Part shown: piece after piece, positions 32,878 through 43,193 of the stretch
Position numbering within the stretch: the stretch's first letter is position 1
How the letters are laid out: every line of letters starts with the position of its first letter
Origin: Tepidamorphus sp.
Lineage (GTDB): Bacteria > Pseudomonadota > Alphaproteobacteria > Rhizobiales > Tepidamorphaceae
DNA: 64,000 nt
Assembly (NCBI GenBank): GCA_028280885.1
Contig: JANQKY010000034.1
Location: forward strand, 16,351-80,350
Reading direction: 5' to 3'
The notes under the pieces: model-generated
The model's input: only the letters and a program-made list of their open reading frames with translations
Databases searched by the model: none
Told to the model about the DNA's origin: nothing
Made by a program: the position numbers and the translations under genes

Positions 32878-34671
32878 TCAGGCCGTGTGGTGAACCTCCT
32901 GGAGGCCGTAGACCGGGGTCGGGATGCCGACCTGGCGGGCCTTCAATTGCAGCGACAGGAACTGCGAATAGTGGCGCGACTGGTGCAGGTTGCCGCCATG
33001 GAACCACAGCGCGTCGACCTGCGTCGGCTTCCACATGTTGCGCAACTCGCCCTCCCAGGGGCCGGGATCCTTCGGCGTGTCGGAGCCGAGACCCCAGACC
33101 TTGCCGACCCGATCGGCGACATCCTGGCCGATCAGTTGCGCCGCCCAGCCGTTCATCGAGGCGTAGCCGGTGGCGAGCACGATCAGGTCGGCCGGCAGTT
33201 CGGTGCCGTCTTCCAGGACCACGCCGTCGGCGGAGATGCTGGCGACCTGGCCGTGCTTGAGCTTGATCGAGCCGTCGGCGATCAGTTCGCTGGCACCGAC
33301 ATCGATGTAGTAGCCGGAGCCGCGGCGCAGGTATTTCATGAACAGGCCGGTCTCGTCGGCGCCGAAATCGAGTTCGAAACCGGCATCTTCCAGCCGCTTG
33401 TAGAAATCCGCGTCGCGCTTCTTCATCTCGTCGCAGCCGGGCTTCTGGACCATCGGCAGGACCTTGTAGGGGATCGAGGCGAAGATCAGGTCTGCCGTAT
33501 CGGTGTCGATGCCGTTGGCGAGCGCCTGTTCGGAATAGAGCGCGCCGAGGGCGACATCCATCAGCGTCTCGGACCGCGAGATATGCGTGGACGAGCGCTG
33601 CACCATGGTCACGTCGGCGCCGTGCTCCCACAGGTCGGCGCAGATGTCGTGGGCGGAGTTGTTCGAGCCGATCACGACGGCCCGCTTGCCGGCATAGGCC
33701 TCGCCGCCGGGATGTTTCGAGGAATGCCAGATGTCACCCCTGAAGCCGTCCATGCCCGGCAGGTCGGGGATGTTGGGAACGCTCGACATGCCGGTCGCCA
33801 GCACCAGGTGCTTGGGCTTCAGGACGGTCCGCTCGCCGTCGCGATCGACAGTGACGGTCCATTCGCCGGCGGACGGATCATAGGTCGCGGACGTACAGGC
33901 CGAGCGGGACCAGTAGGCGAGCTCCATCAGCTTGACGTAGCTTTCCAGCCAGTCGCCGAGCTTGTCCTTGGGCGAGAAGACCGGCCAGTGCTTCGGGAAG
34001 GGGATATAGGGCATGTGGTCGTACCAGACCGGATCATGCAGGCAGAGCGACTTGTAGCGGTTGCGCCAGCTGTCGCCGGCCCGGTCGTTCTTTTCCAGGA
34101 TGATCGCCGGCACGCCGAGCCTCTTCAGCCGCGCGCCGAGCCCGATGCCGCCCTGGCCGCCGCCGATGATGACCACATAGGGCTGCGTGGTGTGGCCCAG
34201 TTCCGCCTCTTCCTTCGCCCGCCGTTCAGCCCAGTTGAGGCGGCCCTTTCGGATGCCGTGCTCGACGCCGTTGTCGCGGGTCGGACCGGCCTTCTCCTCA
34301 TGGCCCTTGAGGCTCTGGGCGGTGGTCAGAAGCGTCCAGCAGCCCTCGTCGTTGAGCCGGACATGGCCCTTGCCGTTGGCATGCTCGGTCTCGAAGGTCA
34401 GCCAGGCCTCGGTGACGCCGTTCGCCTCGCTCGCCTCGCCGTCGACCCGCCAGTTGCGCGGCGCGACATGGGCGAGCGTCTCGGCCGCCATCGCGCCGAT
34501 CGCGTCGCGGCCCTCCATCGTCTTGATGTTCCAGGTGAAGGCGATCAGGTCGCGCCAGTAGCAATCGGCGGCGAACAGGGCTTTCAGCGCCTCGATATCG
34601 TTCTGGTCGAGCGCTGCCTCGAATTTCGACAGCCACGCGGACACCCGGCCCGCCGGTGTTGCTTCGTCCAT
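32878..34671 (-). CDS. Flavin-containing monooxygenase with N-terminal NTF2-like domain
   Basis: A 597-residue two-domain protein. Residues about 5-135 (RVSAWLSKFEAALDQNDIEALKALF to WLTFETEHANGKGHVRL) are an NTF2/SnoaL-like module. From about 163 comes a class B flavoprotein monooxygenase: FAD-binding YVVIIGGGQGGIGLGARLKRLG, the LEKNDRAGDSWRNRYKSLCLHDP segment, the linker GDIWHSSKHPGG, and a second dinucleotide loop AVVIGSNNSAHDICADLW for NADPH. This layout resembles YUCCA-like enzymes of fungi and proteobacteria. ATG 34671 is preceded by GGGGAGGAG; the longer frame is unsupported. It lies antisense between heparinase and purH, flanked by palindromic repeats, which suggests a later insertion. 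The substrate is unknown. Confidence 0.88.
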   Translation of the reverse strand: MDEATPAGRVSAWLSKFEAALDQNDIEALKALFAADCYWRDLIAFTWNIKTMEGRDAIGAMAAETLAHVAPRNWRVDGEASEANGVTEAWLTFETEHANGKGHVRLNDEGCWTLLTTAQSLKGHEEKAGPTRDNGVEHGIRKGRLNWAERRAKEEAELGHTTQPYVVIIGGGQGGIGLGARLKRLGVPAIILEKNDRAGDSWRNRYKSLCLHDPVWYDHMPYIPFPKHWPVFSPKDKLGDWLESYVKLMELAYWSRSACTSATYDPSAGEWTVTVDRDGERTVLKPKHLVLATGMSSVPNIPDLPGMDGFRGDIWHSSKHPGGEAYAGKRAVVIGSNNSAHDICADLWEHGADVTMVQRSSTHISRSETLMDVALGALYSEQALANGIDTDTADLIFASIPYKVLPMVQKPGCDEMKKRDADFYKRLEDAGFELDFGADETGLFMKYLRRGSGYYIDVGASELIADGSIKLKHGQVASISADGVVLEDGTELPADLIVLATGYASMNGWAAQLIGQDVADRVGKVWGLGSDTPKDPGPWEGELRNMWKPTQVDALWFHGGNLHQSRHYSQFLSLQLKARQVGIPTPVYGLQEVHHTA

Positions 34672-34874
34672 GGTCTCCTCCCCTGCCGGATGTTCGTTTG
34701 AGCCGCCCGGCTCCGGCTGCCGGTGCGGAACGCCTAATATGGAGCCGTATGCTATGCGCAGCAATCCTCGCATGGCTCACGTTTGCCGGATCTGAGGGTG
34801 CGCGGAAGTGACCTGAGGCCTGCATCGTGCTAAGCGGCAGCGATTCCGCTTACCAGCTCTCACGGGACCCTTCC

Positions 34875-36476
34875 ATGACCGACCAGACGATGCCGATCCG
34901 GCGCGCCCTCCTTTCCGTTTCCGACAAGTCGGGTGTCGTCGACTTCGCCATGGCGCTTGCCGGCCGCGGCGTCGAGATCCTGTCGACCGGCGGCACGGCG
35001 CGGGCGCTGAAGGAGGCCGGTATCGCCGTCGTCGACGTCGCCGCCGTCACCGGTTCGCCGGAAATGCTCGACGGGCGGGTCAAGACGCTGCATCCGAAGG
35101 TCCATGGCGGGCTGCTCGCCGACCGGGCGAAGCCCGAGCATATGGCGGCCCTTGCCGAATACGGGATTCCCGAAATCGATCTGCTCGCGATCAATCTGTA
35201 TCCCTTCGAGGACACGCTCGCGCGTGGCGCGGATTTCGCCGACTGCATCGAGAATATCGATATCGGCGGCCCGGCGATGATCCGGGCGGCCGCCAAGAAC
35301 CACGGATCGGTGACCGTGCTGGTCGATCCGGGCGATTATGCGAGCGTGCTCGAAGACCTCGACGCGGGCGGTGTGACGGCCCAGACGCGACGGCGGCTGG
35401 CGGCCAAGGCGTTTTCGCGCACGGCGGCCTATGACGCGGCGATCTCGCGCTGGTTTACCGAAGTGGTCGGAGACCCGGCGCCGGTCTGGGCGAGCTTCGG
35501 CGGCACGCTGGCGCAAAGCCTGCGCTATGGCGAGAACCCGCATCAGGAGGCCGGCTTCTACCGGATGCCGGAGGATCGCTCCGGCCCGCCGCGCCCGGGC
35601 GTCGCGACCGCCGAGCAGTTGCAGGGCAAGGCGCTGTCCTACAACAACCTGAACGACACGGACGCTGCCTTCGAACTGGTCGCCGAATTCGACCCCGACG
35701 AAGCGCCGGCGGTGGCGATCATCAAGCACGCCAATCCGTGCGGCGTCGCGGTTGGCGGCAGCCTGCGCGAGGCCTATGAGAAGGCGCTGCGCTGCGATCC
35801 GGTCTCCGCCTTCGGCGGCATCGTCGCCTTCAACCGGGCGCTCGACGCGGAGGCCGCCGAAAAGGTCGTCGAGATCTTCACCGAGGTGATCGTCGCACCG
35901 GCGGCAACCGCCGAGGCGGCTGAGATCATTGCTGCCAAGAAGAACCTGCGGCTGCTCGTTACCGGCGGCCTGCCCGATCCGGCGGCGCCCGGCCGGATCG
36001 TCAAGTCGGTCGCGGGCGGGTTGCTCGTCCAGTCGCGCGACAACGGCCGGCTGTCGCCCGAGGACCTGAAGGTGGTGACAAAACGGGCGCCGAGCGAACG
36101 CGAAATGGCCGATCTCGTCTTCGCCTGGCGGGTCGCCAAGCATGTCAAGTCGAACGCCATCGTCTATGCCAGGGACGGGGCGACGGCGGGGATCGGCGCC
36201 GGCCAGATGAGCCGGATCGATTCGGCCCGGATCGCGGCGCGCAAATCCGCCGACGCGGCCGAGGCGGCGGGCCTGCCCGAGCCGCTGGCGCAGGGATCGG
36301 TGGTCGCCTCCGATGCGTTCTTTCCGTTCGCCGACGGGTTGCTCGCGGCGGCGGCGGCCGGGGCAACGGCGGTCATCCAGCCGGGCGGGTCGGTGCGTGA
36401 CGCGGAGGTGATCGCGGCGGCCGACGCCAAGGGGCTTGCCATGGTGATGACCGGCATGCGCCATTTCCGCCATTGA
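34875..36476 (+). CDS. purH: Bifunctional AICAR transformylase / IMP cyclohydrolase
   Basis: A 533-residue enzyme for the last two steps of de novo IMP synthesis. The cyclohydrolase (MGS-like) domain starts [34 protein letters not shown] and includes [15 protein letters not shown]. The transformylase part has [16 protein letters not shown], the active-site Lys-His in [14 protein letters not shown], and [24 protein letters not shown]. Length fits the family. ATG 34875 is used; ATG 34890 is possible. It is divergent from the monooxygenase gene with 203 bases between them, which should hold both promoters. Confidence 0.96.
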   Translation: MTDQTMPIRRALLSVSDKSGVVDFAMALAGRGVEILSTGGTARALKEAGIAVVDVAAVTGSPEMLDGRVKTLHPKVHGGLLADRAKPEHMAALAEYGIPEIDLLAINLYPFEDTLARGADFADCIENIDIGGPAMIRAAAKNHGSVTVLVDPGDYASVLEDLDAGGVTAQTRRRLAAKAFSRTAAYDAAISRWFTEVVGDPAPVWASFGGTLAQSLRYGENPHQEAGFYRMPEDRSGPPRPGVATAEQLQGKALSYNNLNDTDAAFELVAEFDPDEAPAVAIIKHANPCGVAVGGSLREAYEKALRCDPVSAFGGIVAFNRALDAEAAEKVVEIFTEVIVAPAATAEAAEIIAAKKNLRLLVTGGLPDPAAPGRIVKSVAGGLLVQSRDNGRLSPEDLKVVTKRAPSEREMADLVFAWRVAKHVKSNAIVYARDGATAGIGAGQMSRIDSARIAARKSADAAEAAGLPEPLAQGSVVASDAFFPFADGLLAAAAAGATAVIQPGGSVRDAEVIAAADAKGLAMVMTGMRHFRH

Positions 36477-36550
36477 CGGCGGCCGGCTGGCCGGCATGTT
36501 GATAAGGTGATCATCCCATCGCCCGCCCCGTCGTTTGAGGTCCCGACGAC

Positions 36551-37441
36551 ATGAAAACGCTGATACGGCTCGTCCTGATCGTACTCGTTCTGGCCGTTGT
36601 CGGCGCCGCCGGGTTCGGGATCTATGCGTTTCTGGCGATCCGCGGTTATCTCAACGAGAAGCGGACGCCGGCGGAGATGCTCGCTTTCCTGGAGCCCCAC
36701 TATGTCGTCCGCAAGCCCGAGGGCGAGGGGCCGTTTCCGGCGATCCTGCTCTTCAACGGCTGCGAGGGGCTCTACAAGGACGGCAAGATGCGGCCGGTCA
36801 TGCCGCATTATGCCGATATCGCCGTTGCCGAGGGGGTCGTCGCGATCATCGTCGACAGCTTCACGCCGCGCCGCATCGGCACGGAGGTCGCCGTCGACGA
36901 TGTCTGCACCGGCTGGGTGATGCGCGGCGGCGAGCGGGCCGGCGACGTCGTGGTCTCGACGGGCTATGCCCGCAGCCTGCCCTTCGTCGATCCGACCCGG
37001 CTGGCGCTCGGCGGCTGGAGCCATGGCGGCTGGGCGATCATGGATGCCGAGGCGATGCCGCTGTGGGACCGGGTGCCCTACAGCCTGACCGAATGGCCGG
37101 CCGACCCCTTCGGCGGGGTCGTCGGCCTCTATCTCACCTATCCCTATTGCAGCTTTCCGGCGCTCGCGCCCTCTGTGGGCTTCGCCGATCCGGTGCCGAC
37201 CTGGTCGATCCACGGCTCGGCCGACCAGACGGCCAAGCCGGTTCCCTGCGACGAGGCCTTCGCCCATGTCGCAGCCCAGGGCGCGCCGGTCAGCGTCGAG
37301 GTGGTCCAGGGCGCGACCCATGCCTTCGACCGGACCGATATCGTCGAATATTCACCGTCGAAATACGATCCGGTCGCCGCCGGGATCGCCGATCAGCGGT
37401 TCCGGCGGTTCTTGCGCGAGATCCTATCGGCCGGCGACTGA
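36551..37441 (+). CDS. Dienelactone hydrolase-family alpha/beta hydrolase, membrane-anchored
   Basis: A 296-residue protein. Residues 5-30 ([26 protein letters not shown]) form an uncleaved signal anchor, so the enzyme part faces the periplasm. The fold begins [13 protein letters not shown]. The nucleophile elbow is GGWSHGGW (G-x-S-x-G), the acid is probably in SIHGSADQT, and the histidine in [11 protein letters not shown]. Cysteines at positions in NGCEGL, DVCTGW, YPYCSF and VPCDEA could form disulfides. Substrate unknown. GAGG lies about 10 bases before the ATG. It follows purH by 74 bases on the same strand. Confidence 0.83.
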   Translation: MKTLIRLVLIVLVLAVVGAAGFGIYAFLAIRGYLNEKRTPAEMLAFLEPHYVVRKPEGEGPFPAILLFNGCEGLYKDGKMRPVMPHYADIAVAEGVVAIIVDSFTPRRIGTEVAVDDVCTGWVMRGGERAGDVVVSTGYARSLPFVDPTRLALGGWSHGGWAIMDAEAMPLWDRVPYSLTEWPADPFGGVVGLYLTYPYCSFPALAPSVGFADPVPTWSIHGSADQTAKPVPCDEAFAHVAAQGAPVSVEVVQGATHAFDRTDIVEYSPSKYDPVAAGIADQRFRRFLREILSAGD

Positions 37442-37443
37442 CT

Positions 37444-37493
37444 TACTGCGAACTGGCCCTATTGCGAACTGGCCCTATTGGGAGCTGGCAAGA
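37444..37493. repeat. Short tandem repeat at the convergent 3' ends
   Basis: GCGAACTGGCCCTATT is repeated twice, back to back, and followed by a degenerate third unit (GGGAGCTGGC). It spans the 33-base gap between the hydrolase stop and the NAD-GDH stop and enters the last codons of gdhB. It probably arose by slippage; no function is evident. Confidence 0.75.
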
Positions 37494-40400
37494 TCGTTGA
37501 ACAGGCTGGCGGCAACCGAAAGGCGCGGCAGGCTCAGCGAGCCGCGCTCGATATCGGCGATCGCCGCGGTCAGGCGCTCGACGGCCTGTTTCCGCTCGGC
37601 GATCCACAGATCGAGCGCGGCCTGGCCCTTCTTGCCGGTCGCCAGCACGTCGCCGATCAGCTTGCGCTGGGCCTCCAGCAGCAGGTCGAGCGTCCGGTAG
37701 AGCGCCAGGCGTTCGTAGTAGTCGGTCGTCTCGAAGGCCCGCGCGCCGCTGGCCAGCCGGTCGGTGCCGAAGCGGGCGGCGAAGGCATAGAAGGTTTCGG
37801 CGACCGCCTTGACCGGCTTGCCGGTGCGGTCGGAGATCAGGGTGATGTCCGGCGCGCCGGCGGCGTATTGCACGCCCGCGTAGAGGGTCGCCAGTTCCTC
37901 CGGCAGCCCGATTTCCAGATAGCCCGCACGCGTCTTGTCCATCTCGTCGACGGCGGCCTGGGGCAGGACGGCGCGGAGGTTCAGCGTGACCGAGCGGATC
38001 GCCGCCTCGTAATGGGCGATGACGCTGGCCAGCCCCTGGCTCAGATCGACATTGCGCAGGAACCAGACGGTGCCGCGCAACGTGAATTCCTGCAGCGTGC
38101 CGTACATGCTGAGCTGCAGCGCGCCGGAAACCCGGTTGTCGAGCGCGTCGACCTCGCCCGCCAGGCCGATGATGCGGAAGGCCGAACGGGCCACCGCGAA
38201 GGCCGACGCGATCTCGGGCAGCGACGCGCCGGTCTCGTCGGAGATCCTGACGATCATCGTGGCGCTGCAGCGGTTGATCATCGAGTTGGCGAGCATCGTG
38301 GAAATGATCTCGCGCTTCAGGCGATGGGTCTTGATGGCGTCGGGATACTTCTTCTGCAGGCGCTCGGGGAAATAGCGCTTCACCTCGCGCCCGAGGAAGG
38401 GATCGTCCGGAACGGAGCTGTTCAGGAGGCGCCGGTAGAGGTCGATCTTGGCATAGGCGAGCAGCACCGCGATCTCGGGGCGGGTCAGCGCCTTGCCACG
38501 CTTCTCGCGCTGCTGGATCGCCGCGTCGTCGGGCAGGAACTCGACCTCGCGGTCCAGGTCGCCGCGCGATTCCAGGTCGCGCATCAGCCGCTGCTGGAAA
38601 TCGAGCGCCTCCAGCCCGCGCTGCTCGATCAGCGAAATCGCCAGCGTCTGCGAATAGTTGTTGCGCAGGACGAGGTCGGCGACATCGTCGGTCATCTCGG
38701 CCAGAAGGGTGTTGCGCTGAGGGATCGTCAGGTTGCCCCTGGCGACTTCCGAGCCCAGCGCGATCTTGATGTTGACCTCCATGTCGGAGGAGTTGACGCC
38801 GGCGGAATTGTCGATCGCATCGGAGTTGATACGCCCGCCGGCTTCGGCATATTCGATGCGGGCCCGCTGGGTCAGGCCGAGATTGGCGCCCTCGCCGACG
38901 ACCTTGACATTGAGGTCGGCGGCGGTGATCCGCACCGCGTCGTTGGCCCGGTCGTCGGCATCGTCGTCGGTTTCGGCGCTGGCGCGGACATAGGTGCCGA
39001 TGCCGCCGAACCAGAGCAGGTCGGCGCGCGCTTTGAGGATCGCGGTGATGATCTCGTTCGGTGTCGCCGTCTTGCGGCGGATCGACAGGAGCTCCTGCAT
39101 CTGCGCCGACAGCGGGATCGCCTTGGTCTTGCGCGAAAACACGCCGCCGCCCTTGGATATCAGCGTCGTGTCGTAGTCCTGCCAGCTGGAGCGTGGCAGG
39201 TCGAACATGCGCTTGCGTTCGGCAAAGCCCGTCGCCGGATCCGGATCGGGGTCGATGAAGATGTCGCGGTGATCGAAAGCCGCGAGCAGGCGGATCTGCT
39301 CGGACAGGAGCATGCCGTTGCCGAAGACGTCGCCGGACATGTCGCCGACCCCGATCGCGGTGAAGGGGGTCGTCTGGATATCGATATCCATTTCCCGGAA
39401 GTGGCGCTTCACCGCCTCCCAGCCGCCGCGCGCGGTGATGCCCATCTTCTTGTGGTCATAGCCGGCCGAGCCGCCCGAGGCGAAGGCGTCGCCGAGCCAG
39501 AAATCGCGCGATGTCGAGATCTCGTTGGCGATGTCGGAGAAGGTCGCCGTGCCCTTGTCGGCGGCGACGACGAGATAGGGATCGTCGCCGTCGTGGCAGA
39601 CGGTGAGGTCCGGCCGGACGATCTCGCCCTCGACGAGATTGTCGGTCAGGTCGAGCAGGCTCTCGATGAAGATCCGGTAGCAGGCGATGCCCTCTTCGAG
39701 GATCGCGTCGCGGGTGCCCGAGGGCAGGTGCTTGGGCACGAAGCCGCCCTTGGCGCCGACCGGGACGATGACCGCGTTCTTGACCTGCTGGGCCTTGACC
39801 AGGCCGAGGATCGCGGTGCGGAAGTCCGGCGGCCGGGCCGACCAGCGCAGGCCGCCGCGGGCGATCTCGCCGAAGCGCAGATGGACGCCCTCGACGCGCG
39901 GCGAGAAGACGAAGATCTCGACATGCGGCCGCGGCTCGGGCAGGCCGTCGATGTCCTGGCTGGCGAGCTTGAAGGAAATGGCGCCCTTGGGCTCGCCATG
40001 CAGGCCGGTCTGGAAGAAATTGGTGCGCTGCGTCGCGGTGATCAGGTCGGCGAAGCGGCGGATGATCCGGTCCTCGTCGAGACTTGGGACGGCATCGAGG
40101 GCTGCTTCGATCTTGTCGATGATCGCCTGCTGGTCGGTGTCGCGGGTATCGCGTTCGGTGACCTTGGGATCGAACCGCGCCCGGAACAGGTCGACCAGCA
40201 GGCTGGCGATGTCGGCGTGGCGCTGCATGGTCTGCCACATGTAGTCCTGCGAATAGGGGATGCGGACCTGGCGCAGGTAGAGCGAATAGGCATGCAGCAT
40301 GGCGATGTCGCGCCAGTCCAGCCCGGCCTTGACGACCAGCGCGTTGTAGCCGTCGTTCTCGGCCCGGCCGAGCATCACGGCCATGAAGCAGTCGCCCAGC

Positions 40401-42340
40401 GGCGTGGCGAGGCGATCCAGGTCGATGGCGGCGCCGTCGGCGCGCTCGACCAGCATGTCGTGCAGCCAGATCTGTTCGGTTTCGCCGTCGTCGTCGCGCG
40501 ATGGCCGGTTGATCCGGAAGGTCTGCTCGGAAATGACCTTGAAGCCCATGTGCTCCAGCACCGGCACGCGTTCCGACAGCGGCACCGGACGGTCGAGCCG
40601 GAACAGCTTGAGGCCGACCCGGTGCGGGCGGTCGATCTGCGGCCGGAAGAACTCGATCGCAAGCCTGTCCTGGCCGACGAGCTTCTCGCTGATCTCGATG
40701 TCGCGGACCACCGATCCGGCGCTGTAGGCGGCCTGGTAGCCTTCCGGGAAGGCGTCGCAATAGCGCTTGAACAGTTCCGTTGCGGTGATCAGATCGAGGC
40801 TTTCGTACAGCTCCGCCTTGAGATTGTCCGCCCAGGTGCGGATCAGGTCGACGGCGGCGGCCTCCAGCGTGTCCTGATCGGGGCTCGGCGTATGGCCCTC
40901 GTAGCGGCCGATGATGAAATGGACGCGGGCCAGCACGCCTTCGGGATAATAGGGATAGGAGGCCGATACCCGGCCCTCGAAGGCCTTGGCGAGCAGCGCG
41001 CCGATCGCCCTGCGCACACCGGTATTGTAGCGGTCGCGGGGCACGAAGACGAGCACCGAGACGAAGCGGTCGAACTTGTCGGCGCGCCACAGGATGCGCA
41101 CGCGCGGCCGCTCGCCGAGCTGCAGGATGGCATGCAGCCAGTCATAGAGCGTGTCGGTATCGATCTGGAACAGTTCGTCGCGCGGGAAGGTCTCCAGGAC
41201 GTTCTGCACCGCCTTGCCGTTGTGGCTCTCCGGCTCGTAGCCGGTCCGCCGCATGACCAGGTCGGCCTTGCGCCTGAGATAGGGAATGGAGCGCACGCCG
41301 CGGTTATAGGCGCTTGAGGTGAACAGGCCGATCAGGCGCAACTCGCCGGTCAGGTTGCCCTCGTCGTCGAAGGTCTTGATGCCGACATAGTCGAGATGCA
41401 CGCGCCGGTGCACGGGCGACTTGACGTTCGCCTTGGTGACGATGAGCGGCACGGGCTGCATCAGGAAGTCGCGCAGTTCCGGCGAGAAGGTCACCCATTC
41501 GCGGCCGCGGCGCAGCACGAGAACCTTGGGATCGCGCAGGATGCCGAAGCCGGCGCCCCGGTCGGTCTCGACCCGCTCCAGCCGGCCTTCCTTGACGCCG
41601 CCGACAAAGGCGTATTCGCGCACGCCGAGCATGGTGAAGTTGTTGTCGCAGATCCAGTCGAGGAAATGCACGGCCTCGGCGATCTCGGCGGCCGGCAGGG
41701 GCGGTGGATTGGTGCGGTAGCCGTCGATCTCGCGGGTGATGCGCTCGAGCATCGCCTGCCAGTCTTCGACCACGACGCGCACCGATTCGAACACCCGGCC
41801 AAGCGCGGTGACCGTATCGCGGCGCACCATGTCGCTGTCGATGCGGGCCAGATGGATGTGGATGACGCTCTCGCGGATGGCGCCATCGGCGCCATCCGGC
41901 CGCACGGGTCCGTAGAATTTCGTCCGCTTGCCCTTGGTATCGCGGTCGACATAGACGATCGGATGCAGGACGAGCCGCACCTCGTAGCCGCGCACCTGCA
42001 GTTCCGCCATCGCCGAATCGAGCAGGAAGGGCATGTTGTCGTTGACGATCTCGACGACGGTGACGGAGGACAGGTCGGCCTCGAGATCGGGGTCGGCTGC
42101 GTCGGGATCGAATACGCGGATCTTCGGGCTTTGCGGATCACGGCTTGCCGCGAATGTCCAGGTCGCGTGCGCCAGCCTGGCCAGGTCGGCGGGCGAATAG
42201 ACCTTGAGATCCTCGTAGGCGCCCTCGCTGTACAGGCATTCGGCGAAGGTTCTGAGCTGCGCGTTGCGCGTGCCGCCCGGCAGGGCCTTCAGCACGGCGT
42301 TGATAAGCTTGCGCTGCTGGTCGTCGTCCTTGTGCAACAT
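37475..42340 (-). CDS. gdhB: NAD-specific glutamate dehydrogenase, large (180-kDa) type
   Basis: A 1,621-residue enzyme deaminating glutamate to 2-oxoglutarate, a catabolic route common in alphaproteobacteria. The N-terminal half has ACT-like regulatory segments (VTVVEIVNDNMPFLLDSAMAELQVRG). The catalytic core carries ARGGLRWSARPPDFRTAILGLVKAQQVKNAVIVP, PVGAKGGFVPKHLP, KMGITARGGWEAVKRHFRE, and GVGDMSGDVFGNGML. The C-terminal 500 residues form the conserved helical region. I set the start at ATG 42340 (MLHKDDDQQRKL), the normal length; the frame is open 450 bases further but without family similarity. It converges with the hydrolase gene and is divergent from the AhpD-like gene. Confidence 0.95.
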   Translation of the reverse strand: MLHKDDDQQRKLINAVLKALPGGTRNAQLRTFAECLYSEGAYEDLKVYSPADLARLAHATWTFAASRDPQSPKIRVFDPDAADPDLEADLSSVTVVEIVNDNMPFLLDSAMAELQVRGYEVRLVLHPIVYVDRDTKGKRTKFYGPVRPDGADGAIRESVIHIHLARIDSDMVRRDTVTALGRVFESVRVVVEDWQAMLERITREIDGYRTNPPPLPAAEIAEAVHFLDWICDNNFTMLGVREYAFVGGVKEGRLERVETDRGAGFGILRDPKVLVLRRGREWVTFSPELRDFLMQPVPLIVTKANVKSPVHRRVHLDYVGIKTFDDEGNLTGELRLIGLFTSSAYNRGVRSIPYLRRKADLVMRRTGYEPESHNGKAVQNVLETFPRDELFQIDTDTLYDWLHAILQLGERPRVRILWRADKFDRFVSVLVFVPRDRYNTGVRRAIGALLAKAFEGRVSASYPYYPEGVLARVHFIIGRYEGHTPSPDQDTLEAAAVDLIRTWADNLKAELYESLDLITATELFKRYCDAFPEGYQAAYSAGSVVRDIEISEKLVGQDRLAIEFFRPQIDRPHRVGLKLFRLDRPVPLSERVPVLEHMGFKVISEQTFRINRPSRDDDGETEQIWLHDMLVERADGAAIDLDRLATPLGDCFMAVMLGRAENDGYNALVVKAGLDWRDIAMLHAYSLYLRQVRIPYSQDYMWQTMQRHADIASLLVDLFRARFDPKVTERDTRDTDQQAIIDKIEAALDAVPSLDEDRIIRRFADLITATQRTNFFQTGLHGEPKGAISFKLASQDIDGLPEPRPHVEIFVFSPRVEGVHLRFGEIARGGLRWSARPPDFRTAILGLVKAQQVKNAVIVPVGAKGGFVPKHLPSGTRDAILEEGIACYRIFIESLLDLTDNLVEGEIVRPDLTVCHDGDDPYLVVAADKGTATFSDIANEISTSRDFWLGDAFASGGSAGYDHKKMGITARGGWEAVKRHFREMDIDIQTTPFTAIGVGDMSGDVFGNGMLLSEQIRLLAAFDHRDIFIDPDPDPATGFAERKRMFDLPRSSWQDYDTTLISKGGGVFSRKTKAIPLSAQMQELLSIRRKTATPNEIITAILKARADLLWFGGIGTYVRASAETDDDADDRANDAVRITAADLNVKVVGEGANLGLTQRARIEYAEAGGRINSDAIDNSAGVNSSDMEVNIKIALGSEVARGNLTIPQRNTLLAEMTDDVADLVLRNNYSQTLAISLIEQRGLEALDFQQRLMRDLESRGDLDREVEFLPDDAAIQQREKRGKALTRPEIAVLLAYAKIDLYRRLLNSSVPDDPFLGREVKRYFPERLQKKYPDAIKTHRLKREIISTMLANSMINRCSATMIVRISDETGASLPEIASAFAVARSAFRIIGLAGEVDALDNRVSGALQLSMYGTLQEFTLRGTVWFLRNVDLSQGLASVIAHYEAAIRSVTLNLRAVLPQAAVDEMDKTRAGYLEIGLPEELATLYAGVQYAAGAPDITLISDRTGKPVKAVAETFYAFAARFGTDRLASGARAFETTDYYERLALYRTLDLLLEAQRKLIGDVLATGKKGQAALDLWIAERKQAVERLTAAIADIERGSLSLPRLSVAASLFNDLASSQ

Positions 42341-42410
42341 GGCCGTTTTCCGCCTGTGTTCGTCCGTTTGCGCCAACACCGTTGATCCCGACGCAGTTTC
42401 GGCAGAGTGT

Positions 42411-42434
42411 TCGACAGTTTCGCGACGCTGTCGA
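42411..42434. promoter_or_regulatory. Inverted repeat in the gdhB / AhpD-like divergent region
   Basis: TCGACAG at 42411-42417 pairs with CTGTCGA at 42428-42434 across 10 bases. The centre lies between the divergent starts at 42340 and 42503. It could be an operator or an mRNA hairpin; no regulator is recognised. Confidence 0.35.
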
Positions 42435-42502
42435 GTATCTTGTTTCGGTGTTTGCCGAGATGGCCCGACGGTATCGGAGAAGTGATGAACAGGGAGGCCG
42501 GG

Positions 42503-43075
42503 ATGGCGAAGGACCGTGTGATCGCGCTTGATCTGGACGAGGAGGCGCCGCTGAGCGAGCCGCAGCAGGCCTATTTCGACAAATGCGTCGAAAAGCTCGG
42601 CATGGTGCCGAACGTGCTCAGGGCTTATGCCTTCAATCCGGACAAGCTCGATGCGTTTACCGCGATGTACAACGATCTGATGCTCGCCGATTCGGCCCTG
42701 TCGAAGCTGGAGCGCGAGATGATCGCCGTGGTCGTCTCCAGTGTTAACCGGTGCTTCTACTGCCTGACCGCGCATGGCGCCGCCGTGCGGCAACTGTCGG
42801 GCAATCCGGAGCTCGGCGAGCTGATGGTGATGAACTACCGCGCCGCCGACCTGACACCGCGCGAGCGGGCGATGCTGGACTTCGCCTGGAAGCTGACCGA
42901 ATCACCTGAAGCCGTCGACGAGCCGGACCGCCAGGCGCTTCGCGATGCCGGTTTCAGCGACCGCGACATCTGGGACATCGCCGCGGTCGCCGGTTTTTTC
43001 AACATGTCGAACCGGGTGGCGATCGCGACCGATATGCGGCCGAATGCCGAGTATCACGGCATGGCGCGGGGATAA
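42503..43075 (+). CDS. Peroxidase-related AhpD-like protein
   Basis: A 190-residue all-helical protein of the carboxymuconolactone decarboxylase/AhpD family (uncharacterised peroxidase-related group). The redox motif is C84-F-Y-C87-L-T-A-H91 in NRCFYCLTAHGAA, matching the CXXC...H site that reduces peroxides. The N-terminal ALDLDEEAPLSEPQQAYFDKC and RAYAFNPDKLDAF segments are usual for this subgroup. ATG 42503 is chosen because AGGGAGG sits 5-6 bases upstream; ATG 42485 lies 18 bases earlier without a good site. It is divergent from gdhB. Confidence 0.88.
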   Translation: MAKDRVIALDLDEEAPLSEPQQAYFDKCVEKLGMVPNVLRAYAFNPDKLDAFTAMYNDLMLADSALSKLEREMIAVVVSSVNRCFYCLTAHGAAVRQLSGNPELGELMVMNYRAADLTPRERAMLDFAWKLTESPEAVDEPDRQALRDAGFSDRDIWDIAAVAGFFNMSNRVAIATDMRPNAEYHGMARG

Positions 43076-43157
43076 CAAACACGCGAGCAGGCGGTGCCGG
43101 CAAGACGGTCCTGCTTGAATGGAAACGATTCCTTAACCATGTCCGACATGATGATGT

Positions 43158-43193
43158 TTGACGAACAACCGCCAATGTTCTATTTTTGTTCTC
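43158..43193 (+). promoter_or_regulatory. LexA-controlled promoter with SOS box (GTTC-N7-GTTC)
   Basis: A -35 TTGACG (43158-43163) and a -10 TATTTT (43181-43186) are separated by exactly 17 bases. GTTC at 43177-43180 and GTTC at 43188-43191, separated by 7 bases, form the alphaproteobacterial LexA box directly over the -10. The predicted transcription start (7 bases after the -10) falls at 43193-43194, on the start codon of the next gene. Confidence 0.72.

Noticed and set aside
37478..41317. A 1,279-residue plus-strand frame opposite gdhB
   Set aside because: Entirely antisense to a highly conserved glutamate dehydrogenase; no start signal or domain.
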